A DNA stretch of 64,000 nt from Acidobacteriota bacterium (GCA_035529075.1 DATKXK010000011.1:1-64000); one strand, 5' to 3'; positions 9,942 to 19,796 are shown, numbered from the stretch's first letter. Notes: generated from the sequence alone by a model not told the origin. Translations and numbers: made by a program.

Positions 9942-12122
9942 ATGCTTGGAGTCATCGGTAACAAGTTCTCGATTGGCAAAGAAACGTACCAGCCCTTCGC
10001 GGCGGAACTGCATTATTTCAGAATCGACAAGCGGCACTGGTCCATCTGCTTTGAGCGGATCAAGCGAGCCGGATTCCGTATAATTGCCACCGCCGTGCCC
10101 TGGAATATTCACCAGGACGACTCCAAGCACATCGATTTCAACGGCTTTAATGATCCCCGTAAAGACCTCATCGTCTTTTTAGAGCTGGCCCGAGAGTTCG
10201 GCTTTAAGGTGATTCTCCGGCCCGGCCCCTGGGTGGGCGGACAACTAAGGCATGGAGGTCTGCCGAAGTTTCTGTTTAACGACATCAAGGTCTTTGCTCG
10301 TGATGCCCAGGGTCGGGAAATCAAGCTGCCGGACAGTTACGGGGTGGAAGGCGGCTTCCTGCCCAGTTACATGCACAAGACTTTTCAGTTTCACCTCAGG
10401 AGCTTTTTTCGGGCCCTGATTGAAACGACCAAGAACTATGTCCACCCGAGAGGTCCGGTATTCATGGTAGAGCTCGACTACGAGACTTCGTTCGGGCGGA
10501 TACTCCAGCCGGACGGCGCTGACTTCAATCAGGATGTCCTTTCTGCCTACTACGGGCCGTTTCTCGAATCGATCTACGAGGATATCAAGAAGCTCAATGC
10601 CAGGTATCGGGAGAGAAATGCCGACTTTGCCGGCGTAGAGCCCCCCAGGCAGGTAGCAGGCCTGGCCCTGAAGGACTACCCCAAGGTGCTTGACTGGTTT
10701 CGCTTTCGTGAGCACATGCTCAGACAGTACCTCGAAATACTGGAAGATATTTTCAAATCCTATACGGTCGAGCCGCTCTTTTTCCGGTCGCTCTATTTTC
10801 AGTCCGGTGACCTGCTGCCGGCCTTCAACCTCGTTCCTGACGACAGATCACCCTTTCTGGGCGGCAATGTCTTCCCCGAAGGCACCTATTTCGACCTGGT
10901 GAACAAGGCGCGGTTTCTCAAGGCCGAGTATGGTTTTGCCTTTGCAACCTCCTTTACTTCCGGCATTGCCTCGTCCGACCCGGAGCGCGAGAGAGAGATA
11001 TCACCCCTGAAGCCCAATGTGCGCCGGTTCTACTTCGCGGCCGGCCTAGCGGCCGGTTTCAAAGGGCTGAATCACTACATGTTTGTTGACCGGGACCACT
11101 GGTACGGGGCTCCGTTGCACAACGACGGTACGGTCTCGGAGGGTTACGAGACGGCCAAGAACTTCAATCTGGCCATCTCCTCGGTCGGGTTTGAAGAGAT
11201 GGATGCCCGCCCTGAGATCGCTGTTCTCGGCAATCGTCTGTATTACTGGCTTCGCGAGACGGAGGGAGCCAAGCAGTTCGAGTACATTCGTCGCCTTATG
11301 GGCGAGTCCGTTGTCGGTTTCTGCCGGGATCTGCTGCGGCTCAAGCTGCCGTACGGTATTCGTGAGAACCGTGAATGGGACACCATGAGCCAGTTCAAGC
11401 TGCTCTTCGTTCCGACCGCCGAGATTATGGCTCAGAGGGATCAGGAAGCCCTGGTCGAACTGGCCAAATCCGGCGTCACCCTCGTGCTGTGCGGTCTTAT
11501 GCCGAAGTACGATGAGAATTTCAGGGACTGTCAGGTGTTGGCCAATCACTTCCGCATCAAGACGACGGTTGACTGCCGGATCGGGACGATCGCGCACAAA
11601 ACTGATTCGTTCATCAGCAACGTGTACGGCTCCATTCGCTCCGTCGACGACGCCAAGGTCAGGAAACTGTGCAGATCGGAGAACAAGATCGTAGGCGTCT
11701 GTTCCACCCGGGCCAAGGGACATGTTTACATGTTCAGCTTCGACGTCGCCTCCGGTGGAAATCACAAGAAGCTCTCCTTTGTGGAGTCGATCCTGGCCGG
11801 AGAGAAAATCACCAGCTACGTTCAGTGCAATGACCCCTCGGTGGATGTCTCCTTTCAAATGGGTGCCAAAAAGGGCATTCTGTTCGTGGTTGTGCCCCCC
11901 CCGGGAGAACTGTCGGACGGTCTGGATTCCCAGCGCAAGGAAGTGATTGTCCAGGCGGACCTCAAACGGCTCGGTTTCTCCGCTGCTAAGCTCAAGCTGA
12001 CCAACATCCTGCAAGGCGAAGAGGCCAAGCCCATCAGGACCACCGCCCACGATCTCAAAGTCGGTATGCCGTTGGAGGTTGACTACCCCGATGGTCTCAT
12101 TTTCCTGGTTGAGAAGCGGTAG
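9942..12122 (+). CDS. GH35-like (clan GH-A) glycoside hydrolase homologue, cytoplasmic
   Basis: The start has GGGAG at 9933-9937. No signal peptide is seen. The first 400 residues match the beta-galactosidase GH35 barrel: AELHYFRI (about 21-28), PWNIHQ (53-58), a long stretch around VILRPGPWVGG (90-100), HGGLPKFL, and a late strand GLNHYMF (375-381). The acid/base motif, normally NE, reads VELDYETS: Glu181 is kept but Tyr180 replaces the near-invariant Asn. Glu329 (AEYGFAFATSF) is the likely nucleophile by position. The C-terminal 320 residues resemble the accessory domains of beta-galactosidase-type proteins. Substrate unknown. The 44-bp overlap of the following open frame suggests coupling to the gamma-glutamyltransferase gene. 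Confidence 0.75.
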   Translation: MLGVIGNKFSIGKETYQPFAAELHYFRIDKRHWSICFERIKRAGFRIIATAVPWNIHQDDSKHIDFNGFNDPRKDLIVFLELAREFGFKVILRPGPWVGGQLRHGGLPKFLFNDIKVFARDAQGREIKLPDSYGVEGGFLPSYMHKTFQFHLRSFFRALIETTKNYVHPRGPVFMVELDYETSFGRILQPDGADFNQDVLSAYYGPFLESIYEDIKKLNARYRERNADFAGVEPPRQVAGLALKDYPKVLDWFRFREHMLRQYLEILEDIFKSYTVEPLFFRSLYFQSGDLLPAFNLVPDDRSPFLGGNVFPEGTYFDLVNKARFLKAEYGFAFATSFTSGIASSDPEREREISPLKPNVRRFYFAAGLAAGFKGLNHYMFVDRDHWYGAPLHNDGTVSEGYETAKNFNLAISSVGFEEMDARPEIAVLGNRLYYWLRETEGAKQFEYIRRLMGESVVGFCRDLLRLKLPYGIRENREWDTMSQFKLLFVPTAEIMAQRDQEALVELAKSGVTLVLCGLMPKYDENFRDCQVLANHFRIKTTVDCRIGTIAHKTDSFISNVYGSIRSVDDAKVRKLCRSENKIVGVCSTRAKGHVYMFSFDVASGGNHKKLSFVESILAGEKITSYVQCNDPSVDVSFQMGAKKGILFVVVPPPGELSDGLDSQRKEVIVQADLKRLGFSAAKLKLTNILQGEEAKPIRTTAHDLKVGMPLEVDYPDGLIFLVEKR

Positions 12123-13872
12123 CATACCCTCACCGCCGGCCGCCCGCAGCCTCTCGTTGTCCCGGCTCCGCCCGATAAAGCCTGCGGTGCATAACTGCCT
12201 GCCTGCTTTGCTTTTGCTCCTGGCAGCAGTCACCCTGGCCTGCAATTCCGTCAATGTCAGCCCGCTGTACCGGCATGGGGCTGTCGCGACCACCTCGCCG
12301 GTCGCCTCTGAAGTCGGACGCCAGGTGTTCATCGACGGCGGTAACGCCTATGACGTTGCCGTGGCGGTGGGGTTTGCGCTGGCCGTTGCTTACCCGCAGG
12401 CGGGCAATCTTGGGGGCGGCGGCTTTGCCGTGGTGCGCGACGGCCGTTCCGGCCGGATTCAAGCTCTGGATTTCCGCGAAACCGCCCCCGGTTCCGCCGA
12501 CGAAACCATGTACTTGGACGATACCGGTGCAGTCATACCCGGCCTGTCCACCTATGGGGCCAGGGCCTGTGGCGTGCCCGGAAGCGTAGCCGGTCTTTAC
12601 GAACTCTGGAGAGATCGCGGCGCTCTGGAGTGGTCCGATCTCGTCCTGAGGGCGGCCCGGTTGGCCGATACAGGCTTTCTTATCGATGAATTCCTGGCTG
12701 GGGCTCTAAGCTCTTATCGTGTCGAACTCTCCAGCTTTCCGGAGACGGCGGCGATCTTTCTGCCCGGCGGGGCCCTGTTGAAACCCGGGGACAGGCTGGT
12801 GCAGAAAGACCTGGCCCGAACCCTGTATCGGATAGCCGAGGAGGGCCCGGGCGCCTTCTACCAGGGTCCCATTGCCGTCCTCATAGACTCCTGCATGCGC
12901 CGTCACGGGGGCCTGATCACCCTGTCCGACCTGCAGAGCTACGTTCCGGTCTGGCGGGAGCCGGTTCACTTCGTATTTGACTCCCTTGACGTCTACTCGT
13001 CACCTCCTCCGAGTTCCGGTGGTATTGCCGTCGGCCAGATCCTCACGCTCCTCGAACCGTACGACTTCTCCCGGTACAATCCGGCGTCGCCCGAGTACAT
13101 GCACTTGTTCTGTGAGGCCTCGCGACTCGTCTTTGCCGACCGTGCCGAGCACCTCGGGGATCCGGGATTCTATGACGTCCCCGAGGGCCTTGTAAGCGAG
13201 GCCTACCTGGCCGCCCGACGCGAGCTGATCCAGGCCGGGCGTGCCGGATCGTCGCAGAACGTTGCGGCCGGACGCCCCCCGCACGGTGAGTCCGATGAGA
13301 CGACGCACTATTCAGTATGTGACGGCGATGGTAACATGGTGGCGGTCACGACGACAATAAACACGAGCTTTGGGTCGAAGCTGGTGGTTGAAGGGGCCGG
13401 GTTTCTGCTCAACAACGAAATGGACGACTTCGCAATCAAGCCCGGCTTCGCCAATACCTACGGACTGGTCGGCAGCGAAGCGAACAAGATCGAGCCGGGC
13501 AAGCGGATGCTGTCGTCAATGGCCCCTACGCTGGTGCTCAGGCAGGGCGAGCCGTTCCTGATCACGGGTTCGCCGGGGGGCTCGAGAATCATCACCACGG
13601 TGGCGCAGAGCATATTGAACTACACGCGATTCGGGCTGCCGCTGGCCGATGCGATCGCGCGGCCGCGCTTCCACCATCAATGGTTGCCGGACGTCGTTTA
13701 CCTGGAGGAGGGCGGGTATGACGTCGCGGTCATGCAGACGTTGATCAAGTATGGGCATAATCTCGAAGAGCGGTCGGCGTACGGCGACCTGCAGATGATA
13801 GCGGTGGATGCCGGCGGTTTTATGCAGGCGGCGTCGGATCCGCGCCAGGGCGGCGCTCCGGCCGGTTACTGA
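12091..13872 (+). CDS. ggt: Gamma-glutamyltransferase, predicted lipoprotein
   Basis: The enzyme transfers or hydrolyses gamma-glutamyl groups, for example from glutathione, and matures by self-cleavage. The autocleavage/nucleophile threonine is the first Thr of TTHYSV (codon 13300-13302). Family motifs include GNLGGGGFAV, DFRETAP, NNEMDDF and GSPGGSRI. The N-terminus has a hydrophobic run ending LAAVTLAC, a lipobox, so the protein is probably anchored in the envelope. Start choice is uncertain: ATG 12091 lies 12 bp after GGAGG (12074-12078) and inside the preceding gene; TTG 12157 and GTG 12187 would also retain the signal. It overlaps the stop of the convergent gene by 7 bp. Confidence 0.9.
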   Translation: MVSFSWLRSGSIPSPPAARSLSLSRLRPIKPAVHNCLPALLLLLAAVTLACNSVNVSPLYRHGAVATTSPVASEVGRQVFIDGGNAYDVAVAVGFALAVAYPQAGNLGGGGFAVVRDGRSGRIQALDFRETAPGSADETMYLDDTGAVIPGLSTYGARACGVPGSVAGLYELWRDRGALEWSDLVLRAARLADTGFLIDEFLAGALSSYRVELSSFPETAAIFLPGGALLKPGDRLVQKDLARTLYRIAEEGPGAFYQGPIAVLIDSCMRRHGGLITLSDLQSYVPVWREPVHFVFDSLDVYSSPPPSSGGIAVGQILTLLEPYDFSRYNPASPEYMHLFCEASRLVFADRAEHLGDPGFYDVPEGLVSEAYLAARRELIQAGRAGSSQNVAAGRPPHGESDETTHYSVCDGDGNMVAVTTTINTSFGSKLVVEGAGFLLNNEMDDFAIKPGFANTYGLVGSEANKIEPGKRMLSSMAPTLVLRQGEPFLITGSPGGSRIITTVAQSILNYTRFGLPLADAIARPRFHHQWLPDVVYLEEGGYDVAVMQTLIKYGHNLEERSAYGDLQMIAVDAGGFMQAASDPRQGGAPAGY

Positions 13873-15161
13873 ACCGGCCCGGGTTGCGACGGCCCTGCAC
13901 CTTGCACGGACGCCTCTGTCCCCTGATTGGTTTGGACTTCCGCTTTGCGGCAGTACTTGATCCCCAGCAGGATAGCCCCGGTTCCGGCGATGGTCACCAG
14001 CAGATACAGAAGGGTGCCGACGTACGGCAGCCAGAAGACCAGGGTGAGCACTATCAGGCCAGAGAAGAGCGACGAGGCGTTCAACAGCTGACTGTCCGGC
14101 CTGGCCAGTTTCTTTATGACGAAGCCGACCAGGAACGCCACCACGATGGCGCCGGAATACAGGATTATCCCGCCGGACACCGTCGCGAAACTGGTGATGG
14201 GGATCAGTAAAATCGACACGATCAGCAGGAGAGAGCCCGGTATCACCAGGTCGCTGTGGATGAGAACATACCCGATCACCGCAGAGCCGACCGAGGCCAG
14301 GAATGCGACCACGCAGACGCCGAGAACCAGAAGGCCCAGGAAGCCGGCGGCCAGGGAGACCGTCATTCGATGCCTGAGTTGATCGACCGCCTCTTCAGCG
14401 TATGGGCGGAACAGCCGGACGACTATAACGCCGAACAGGAACGCCGCCAGAAGACTTGAGCCCTTCAAGGTTATCCTGGTGAAGAGGCTTGTCTCCTCCT
14501 CTTTTTTCTCCGGCTGTTTCCAGGTTGTTGCGCCGACGATCGTCACGCCCGTAGTGTCAATGGTGAGCTGCTTGCTCGACGTGTACACGAGGTTTCCCTC
14601 AATGAACGCCGGGGGGGAGAAGACAATCCGGTCACCAGTGAGCACAACGTCGCCCTGAATGAGGCCGGCGATGCTGATCCTGGGGCCGGTGATCCGCACG
14701 TTGCCGTTGACGACACCGTCGATGCTGACGTCGTTTCCGTAAAGGTTCACGTCTCGCTCGATAACTGACCCCTTGCTCAGCCGGATGTTGTCCCCTGCGG
14801 CGATCAGTGAACCATCCACCCTGCCCTTGATCCTCACGTATTGGGCTAAGACCCTGAGTGAGCCCCCGACGTGGCCGGAGTGATCGACGCTGCGGGCGAA
14901 CAGGTTGGCTGAACGCGTGACCGTCCCCTGGAGGAGGCAATCGTATACAAAAGCCGTCAGGTCGCCCTCGATTTTGCCGTCGACGCGCACCTGCTCACCA
15001 AAGGCATAAAAGTCATCCTGGATCGTGTGCAGGTTGGAAATGTGAATGTCATCGCCGGATTCAAACACGGACGCCGCGAGTTGCGCCGGCAGCATCAGTG
15101 TCACGGCCAGAACAAGTGTGCGAAGGCGAGTGCAGCCTGCCGCTTCAGAACGGATCGACAT
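13866..15161 (-). CDS. Bactofilin-like beta-helix domain fused to a polytopic membrane domain
   Basis: ATG 15161 has GGGAGGGAA at 15170-15178 and begins a signal peptide (about residues 1-30, ending LPAQLAAS). Residues 30 to about 210 are short hydrophobic-periodic repeats typical of polymer-forming (bactofilin/DUF583-like) beta-helices: VRVDGKIEGDL, VRIKGRVDGSL, VSIDGVVNGNV, ISIAGLIQGDV. A charged linker (KQPEKKEEE) precedes about six transmembrane helices (residues 240-405), and the tail is polar. With a signal peptide the beta-helix should be periplasmic, unlike classical cytosolic bactofilins. The gene is divergent from cstA and convergent with ggt. Role unknown; an envelope scaffold is a guess. 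Confidence 0.75.
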   Translation of the reverse strand: MSIRSEAAGCTRLRTLVLAVTLMLPAQLAASVFESGDDIHISNLHTIQDDFYAFGEQVRVDGKIEGDLTAFVYDCLLQGTVTRSANLFARSVDHSGHVGGSLRVLAQYVRIKGRVDGSLIAAGDNIRLSKGSVIERDVNLYGNDVSIDGVVNGNVRITGPRISIAGLIQGDVVLTGDRIVFSPPAFIEGNLVYTSSKQLTIDTTGVTIVGATTWKQPEKKEEETSLFTRITLKGSSLLAAFLFGVIVVRLFRPYAEEAVDQLRHRMTVSLAAGFLGLLVLGVCVVAFLASVGSAVIGYVLIHSDLVIPGSLLLIVSILLIPITSFATVSGGIILYSGAIVVAFLVGFVIKKLARPDSQLLNASSLFSGLIVLTLVFWLPYVGTLLYLLVTIAGTGAILLGIKYCRKAEVQTNQGTEASVQGAGPSQPGPVQ

Positions 15162-15372
15162 CGTTAGCTTCCCTCCCAAGGTCCAATTGCCGATACGAAT
15201 GCACCATCGTAAGGTTGCCGGTTTGCCCCCGAAAATCAACTTAAAAAGTTTGCCGTTGTTACCTCGTTCCTTCCATGTTATGTTGGAAGTGATACGCCGC
15301 GGGTCGCGTTTTTCGGTGACGCGATTCATGCTGAGGCGGTCGTAAAACCGACCGGGTTTGACAGCAGGTGCC

Positions 15373-17121
15373 ATGAACGTTCTGGCTTATTTCCTGGCTG
15401 CGGTGCTCTGTTTTGCCGTGGCTCTCCGTTTTTACGCTCGCTATATCGGGCGTTCGCTCGGAGAGATGCCGGATCGGAAAACTCCCGCCGTCGAGATCAA
15501 TGACGGCAGAGATTTCGTTCCCACCCGGCCATCAGTGCTGTTTGCTCACCACTACTCCACGATTGCCGGCGCCGGTCCGATCGTAGGCCCCACGCTCGGC
15601 ATCCTTTACGGCATCGGGCCCGCCTGGATGTGGATCGTGCTCGGGGCGATATTCATTGGCGGTGTTCATGATTTCGTCGCGCTGTTCGCCTCCATTCGCG
15701 AGCGCGGCAGCTCGATGGCGGAAATCGCCAGAAAAGCCCTTGGTCCCGCCGGCTTTCTGCTCTTCATGATCTTTACTATCATCCTGATTATCCTCGTTAC
15801 CTCGGCCTTTCTTTCGTTGACCGCAATATCACTGACCTCGCTCCGGCCGCTGGCTGACCTGGGACTGTCGGAGGGCCAGACCATGTTGCGAACCACCGTC
15901 ATAAACGGTGAGACGCACGGCATCATCGGCGGCATCGCCTCCATGTCGGTCATCATAATCACCGCCCTGGCACCGCTTCTCGGCTACCTGGTTGTCAAGC
16001 GCGGCATTCCCACCTGGCTGGCCTACCTGTTGGCCGCACTCATCTGCTTCTTCTCCGTGCTGGTCGGACTGCGGGTGCCGGTGGCGCTGGATCCCGGGGT
16101 GTGGATGGTTCTGATTGCCGTGTACACGCTTTTTGCCTGTCAGGCTCCCGTCTGGTTCATTTTGCAGCCGCGCGATTTTGTCAACGTCCAGATCCTGTAC
16201 GCCGGAATGGCCGCGATGATAGTCGGCGTTGTCATCTCGGGCGCACAGGGGTTGCAGGTCTCTTTCCCCGTGGCCAACCTCGCGGTCGGCCAGGCCAGGA
16301 TGGGTCCGGTCTGGCCGTTCCTGTTCATTACCATCGCCTGTGGGGCCATTTCCGGTTTCCATGCTCTGGTAGCGGGCGGAACGTCGTCCAAGCAGTTGGC
16401 CAGGGAACCGCAGGCAAGAACTATCGGGTACGGCGGGATGCTCCTCGAGGGTCTTCTGGCCGTTCTCGTTCTCGTGACCATCGGATCGTCGCTGGGCTAC
16501 GAAAACTACATGGCCATCACCTGGCCGGAGGGGAAACCCGGCAACCCGATCCTGGCCTTCGCCCTGTCCATGGGCCATCTGCTTCATTCATCGGTGGGCC
16601 TCTCCATGGCCTTTGGAACCGTCATGGGTATCCTGATCGTGGAAGGTTTTCTGATCACCACTCTGGATTCCGCAGTGCGCCTGAACCGGTACCTGTTCGA
16701 GGAGCTGTGGAAGACAATCATGGCCCGCCCGCCGTCTATTACGAGGAAGTTCTGGTTCAATTCCGGGCTTTCGGTCGTTCTCATGTTGTTGCTGGCCTGG
16801 AATCAGGGTTACAAGCTGATCTGGCCGCTGTTTGGCTCCACCAATCAGCTTCTGGCTGCGCTGACCCTGATCGCTGTAACCGTCTGGCTGCACCGGGCCG
16901 GAAAGAGTTTCTGGTTCACTCTCGTTCCGGCCGTCGTAATGCTTGCAACTACAATCGCATCTTTGACTTACTCGCTCATAGCGAAGTACCTGCCCGGAGG
17001 GAACACACTCCTGGCCGTGACCGACATGGCTCTGCTGGCGCTCTCCATCGGCGTGCTGGTCTTGTCCGTAAGGTCGTTTGTGCGGGTTGAACTCAGCGCC
17101 GATCCCCCTGTATCCTCCTAA
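15373..17121 (+). CDS. cstA: Carbon starvation protein CstA family transporter
   Basis: A hydrophobic protein of 582 residues with many transmembrane segments. It carries CstA signatures near the N-terminus: YARYIG, DFVPT, LFAHHYSTIAGAGPIVGP, GGVHDF. Later motifs include GAISGFHALVAGGTSSKQ and LWPLFGSTNQLLAA. CstA proteins import peptides or pyruvate during starvation. It is shorter than the 700-residue E. coli protein but normal for the compact CstA group. ATG 15373 follows AGGTG at 6 bp; an in-frame TTG lies 15 bp upstream. It is the first gene of the long plus-strand run to 24379. Confidence 0.92.
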   Translation: MNVLAYFLAAVLCFAVALRFYARYIGRSLGEMPDRKTPAVEINDGRDFVPTRPSVLFAHHYSTIAGAGPIVGPTLGILYGIGPAWMWIVLGAIFIGGVHDFVALFASIRERGSSMAEIARKALGPAGFLLFMIFTIILIILVTSAFLSLTAISLTSLRPLADLGLSEGQTMLRTTVINGETHGIIGGIASMSVIIITALAPLLGYLVVKRGIPTWLAYLLAALICFFSVLVGLRVPVALDPGVWMVLIAVYTLFACQAPVWFILQPRDFVNVQILYAGMAAMIVGVVISGAQGLQVSFPVANLAVGQARMGPVWPFLFITIACGAISGFHALVAGGTSSKQLAREPQARTIGYGGMLLEGLLAVLVLVTIGSSLGYENYMAITWPEGKPGNPILAFALSMGHLLHSSVGLSMAFGTVMGILIVEGFLITTLDSAVRLNRYLFEELWKTIMARPPSITRKFWFNSGLSVVLMLLLAWNQGYKLIWPLFGSTNQLLAALTLIAVTVWLHRAGKSFWFTLVPAVVMLATTIASLTYSLIAKYLPGGNTLLAVTDMALLALSIGVLVLSVRSFVRVELSADPPVSS

Positions 17122-17189
17122 GACCTTTGCACTCAATAAACAAAGCACCGGTCCGACCGATATACGAGGTAGGACGGGGTAAACCGCGC

Positions 17190-18749
17190 ATGAAGTTCTT
17201 CATGGATCGGAACAGAACGCTGCTGCCGCGCGTCGACGTCATTTACCTTCTGACCCGGATAATGACGCTGGTGGGCGTGGTCTGGTTTGCCCTTGTCGGC
17301 GACCATCCGATCTATGATACTCGCATATCTCTCATTGTGGTAGTCACCTACACGCTTCACCTGGCCGTGTTCGCGGCGGCTATACGCGGTCGCTTCGACC
17401 TCAAACTCGCCTACCTCTCGGCCATCATCTACGACATCCTTTCGGTGCCGTTGTTTGTTCACTACACGGGCTCGGTGTTCTCGGCGTTCTATCTCGTGTT
17501 CTTCCTGACGGTGTCGGCCGCAGCTTACGTGCTGACGTTCTGGTTCGCCATGGTCGTGATCATCATCGTCACCCTTGCCTACCTCGCCATCCTCTTACCG
17601 GACGTGACAATCGGCGTTCTGCACACCATCTCCATGCGAATCGGCTTTTTGTGGGTCTGGTTCCTCGCCATATCATACGCCTCGGACTACCTGCGACGTT
17701 CCGAACGGCGGCTGCTCAAGCTCTTTGATACGCTCAACATGCGTACTTCCGAGCTGGAGAAGTCCCAGGCCCAACTGGAGATGAACTATGAGAACACGCG
17801 CATTCTGGCCTCCATACTGAAACCCGACGCGGTGGTAACGGAGATCATGCGGATCATGGGCTGGCGACTGCAGTTTGAGCACTTTGCCGTCATATTTCAG
17901 AACAATGCCGGAGCCTTTTACTACCGGGCGCGCTCCGTGAACGGCCACAACAACTTCCACTTGAAAGCCATCGATGCGGCCAGGAGCGAGCTTATCCGGA
18001 AGGTGTGCGAGCTTGATGAGCCGATTCGCATCAAGAACCTTGCGGACCGCGACGACTACGTCCCCGTCAAGGAAGGCGCCCGGTCGGCCATAATCGTTCC
18101 GTTGACGGCGCACGGCAACATGCAGGGCCTGCTTATCACCGAGTCGTGCGCCGAGGATGCGTTCACGGACAAGGACGTGCAGACGCTGACAATCGTAGCC
18201 CGCTCGGCCGCTCTGGCCCTGGAGAACGCCGAACTGCACAGGCGGACGGAGGAACTGACCATCATTGACGACCTGACGGATACCTACAACTACCGGTACT
18301 TTGTTCAGAAGCTCCAGGAAGAGCGGAAACGTGCCATGCGCTATAACCTTCCCCTGTCAATCATCATGGTGGATATCGACTGGTTCAAGAAGCTGAACGA
18401 CAGCCACGGGCACGAGGTGGGCAATCTGGTGTTGACAGAGCTGGCTCGGGTCATCAAACGCTGCATTCGCGACGTGGACGTGTTCGCGCGCTACGGTGGA
18501 GAGGAGTTCGTTATCATACTGCCGCAGACGGCCCAGGTCGAAGCTTCCGTCATCGGTGAGCGAATCCGCCAGCAGGTCGAAGAAACCGTGGTCGATTCCG
18601 GGCCGACCGGCAAGGTGGGCATAACGGTTTCAATCGGAGTCAGTTCATATCCGGAAAACGGTAAATCAGCTGAAGACCTGGTGTCAGTCGCCGACCAGGC
18701 CCTGTACCGTGCCAAAGGATCGGGCAAGAATCTTGTATGTATAGTGTAA
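17190..18749 (+). CDS. Membrane GAF-GGDEF diguanylate cyclase
   Basis: Makes cyclic di-GMP from GTP. The N-terminal 170 residues hold about five transmembrane helices, followed by a short coiled coil (SELEKSQAQLEMNYEN), a GAF-like sensor (about 210-365) and a GGDEF domain (about 370-519). The active site is GGEEF, with the inhibitory I-site RDVD placed exactly five residues before it, so product feedback is expected. The metal-site VDIDWFKKLND is present. ATG 17190 was chosen; the upstream TTG 17127 has no ribosome site. It sits between cstA and nagZ in the putative operon, with the next gene 48 bp away. Confidence 0.92.
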   Translation: MKFFMDRNRTLLPRVDVIYLLTRIMTLVGVVWFALVGDHPIYDTRISLIVVVTYTLHLAVFAAAIRGRFDLKLAYLSAIIYDILSVPLFVHYTGSVFSAFYLVFFLTVSAAAYVLTFWFAMVVIIIVTLAYLAILLPDVTIGVLHTISMRIGFLWVWFLAISYASDYLRRSERRLLKLFDTLNMRTSELEKSQAQLEMNYENTRILASILKPDAVVTEIMRIMGWRLQFEHFAVIFQNNAGAFYYRARSVNGHNNFHLKAIDAARSELIRKVCELDEPIRIKNLADRDDYVPVKEGARSAIIVPLTAHGNMQGLLITESCAEDAFTDKDVQTLTIVARSAALALENAELHRRTEELTIIDDLTDTYNYRYFVQKLQEERKRAMRYNLPLSIIMVDIDWFKKLNDSHGHEVGNLVLTELARVIKRCIRDVDVFARYGGEEFVIILPQTAQVEASVIGERIRQQVEETVVDSGPTGKVGITVSIGVSSYPENGKSAEDLVSVADQALYRAKGSGKNLVCIV

Positions 18750-18797
18750 CGGAAATTGATTGAAGTACATAGAGGGGTTATACTGACAGGTGGTTAC

Positions 18798-19796
18798 ATG
18801 GATCAGCTATTAGAGAAAATCGGCCAGCTGTTCATCATCGGTTTTCCCGGTGAGGCGCCGCCTTCGCGCTTTCTGGATTTCGTCTGCGAGAGCCAGATTG
18901 GCGGTGTTATTTTGTTCGAGGAGAACTGCCCGACGCACCTGCAGGCCAGAGAGAACATCGAACGTGTCCAGGCATTCCTGCCGTCGGCCATGCCTTTCGT
19001 CGCCGTAGACCAGGAGGGCGGGCGGATTTGCCGTCTCCGTGGTGCTCCGGCGGAACTGAGCGCGCCGGCCGACTACGGCAAGCGCAACGACCTTGAGCGT
19101 TTCCGCGAGGATTACTCTCGCTCTGCCGTCTACATGGCTTCTCTCGGCGTAAACCTCAATCTGGCCCCGGTGGCCGATATTCTTCTCCAGCTGGACAACC
19201 AATGCCTGAAGGGTCGGTGTTTTGGGGATACGCCGGAGCAGGTCGCTCTGTTCGTCAGGGCGGCGGTCGAGATTTCGAGGTCGAAGGGTCTGTACTCCTG
19301 TTTGAAGCACTTTCCCGGCCTGGGCGCAGCGACGGTCGATCCGCACGAGGCCACGGCCACTGTTGATTACGATCGAATCCTCTGGCAACAGCGTGAGAGA
19401 CTCCCGTTCGAGGCGGGCGTCAAGGCGGGGGCGGATCTTCTTATGACGACGCACGTGATTGCCCCCCGGCTGGACTGCGAGATAGTGACGGGCTCAAGCC
19501 GCGTGATTTCACAACTGGCGCGTACGGAACTCGAGTTTGACGGTCCGATCATGACCGATGATTTGACCATGAAGGGAGCAGCTTCCCTTGGTTCTTACGG
19601 CGAGCGGGCCGTCAAGGCGTTCAACGCGGGACATGATTTGCTGCTCTTCGGCCGGGACTACGAGGCGGCCATGCAGGCGTACGAGCACTTTGTGAAGGGC
19701 TGCCGGGGCGGTGACGTGTCCGCCGGACGCCTTGAGGAGGCTTTGAACCGCGTGGCCGGGTTGAAGTTCAAACTGGGGCGTTCTGTAGTTCACTGA
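18798..19796 (+). CDS. nagZ: Beta-N-acetylglucosaminidase NagZ (GH3)
   Basis: Removes N-acetylglucosamine from anhydro-muropeptides during peptidoglycan recycling. Seen: VDQEGGR (substrate site), LAPVADI, KHFPGLG followed by VDPH (acid/base Asp-His dyad of the loop), and MTDDLTM carrying the nucleophile Asp. The usual KHFPGHG has Leu in place of the second His, a local oddity. The 332-residue length and lack of a signal peptide fit cytosolic NagZ. ATG 18798 follows an AGGTGG site. The next gene, anmK, begins 1 bp after its stop; it acts on the same pathway, which supports the call. Confidence 0.92.
   Translation: MDQLLEKIGQLFIIGFPGEAPPSRFLDFVCESQIGGVILFEENCPTHLQARENIERVQAFLPSAMPFVAVDQEGGRICRLRGAPAELSAPADYGKRNDLERFREDYSRSAVYMASLGVNLNLAPVADILLQLDNQCLKGRCFGDTPEQVALFVRAAVEISRSKGLYSCLKHFPGLGAATVDPHEATATVDYDRILWQQRERLPFEAGVKAGADLLMTTHVIAPRLDCEIVTGSSRVISQLARTELEFDGPIMTDDLTMKGAASLGSYGERAVKAFNAGHDLLLFGRDYEAAMQAYEHFVKGCRGGDVSAGRLEEALNRVAGLKFKLGRSVVH

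Noticed and set aside
16101-17090. Open frame of 329 codons within cstA in another frame
   Set aside because: It is a GC-driven shadow rich in Arg, Gly and Pro; cstA has continuous family motifs.
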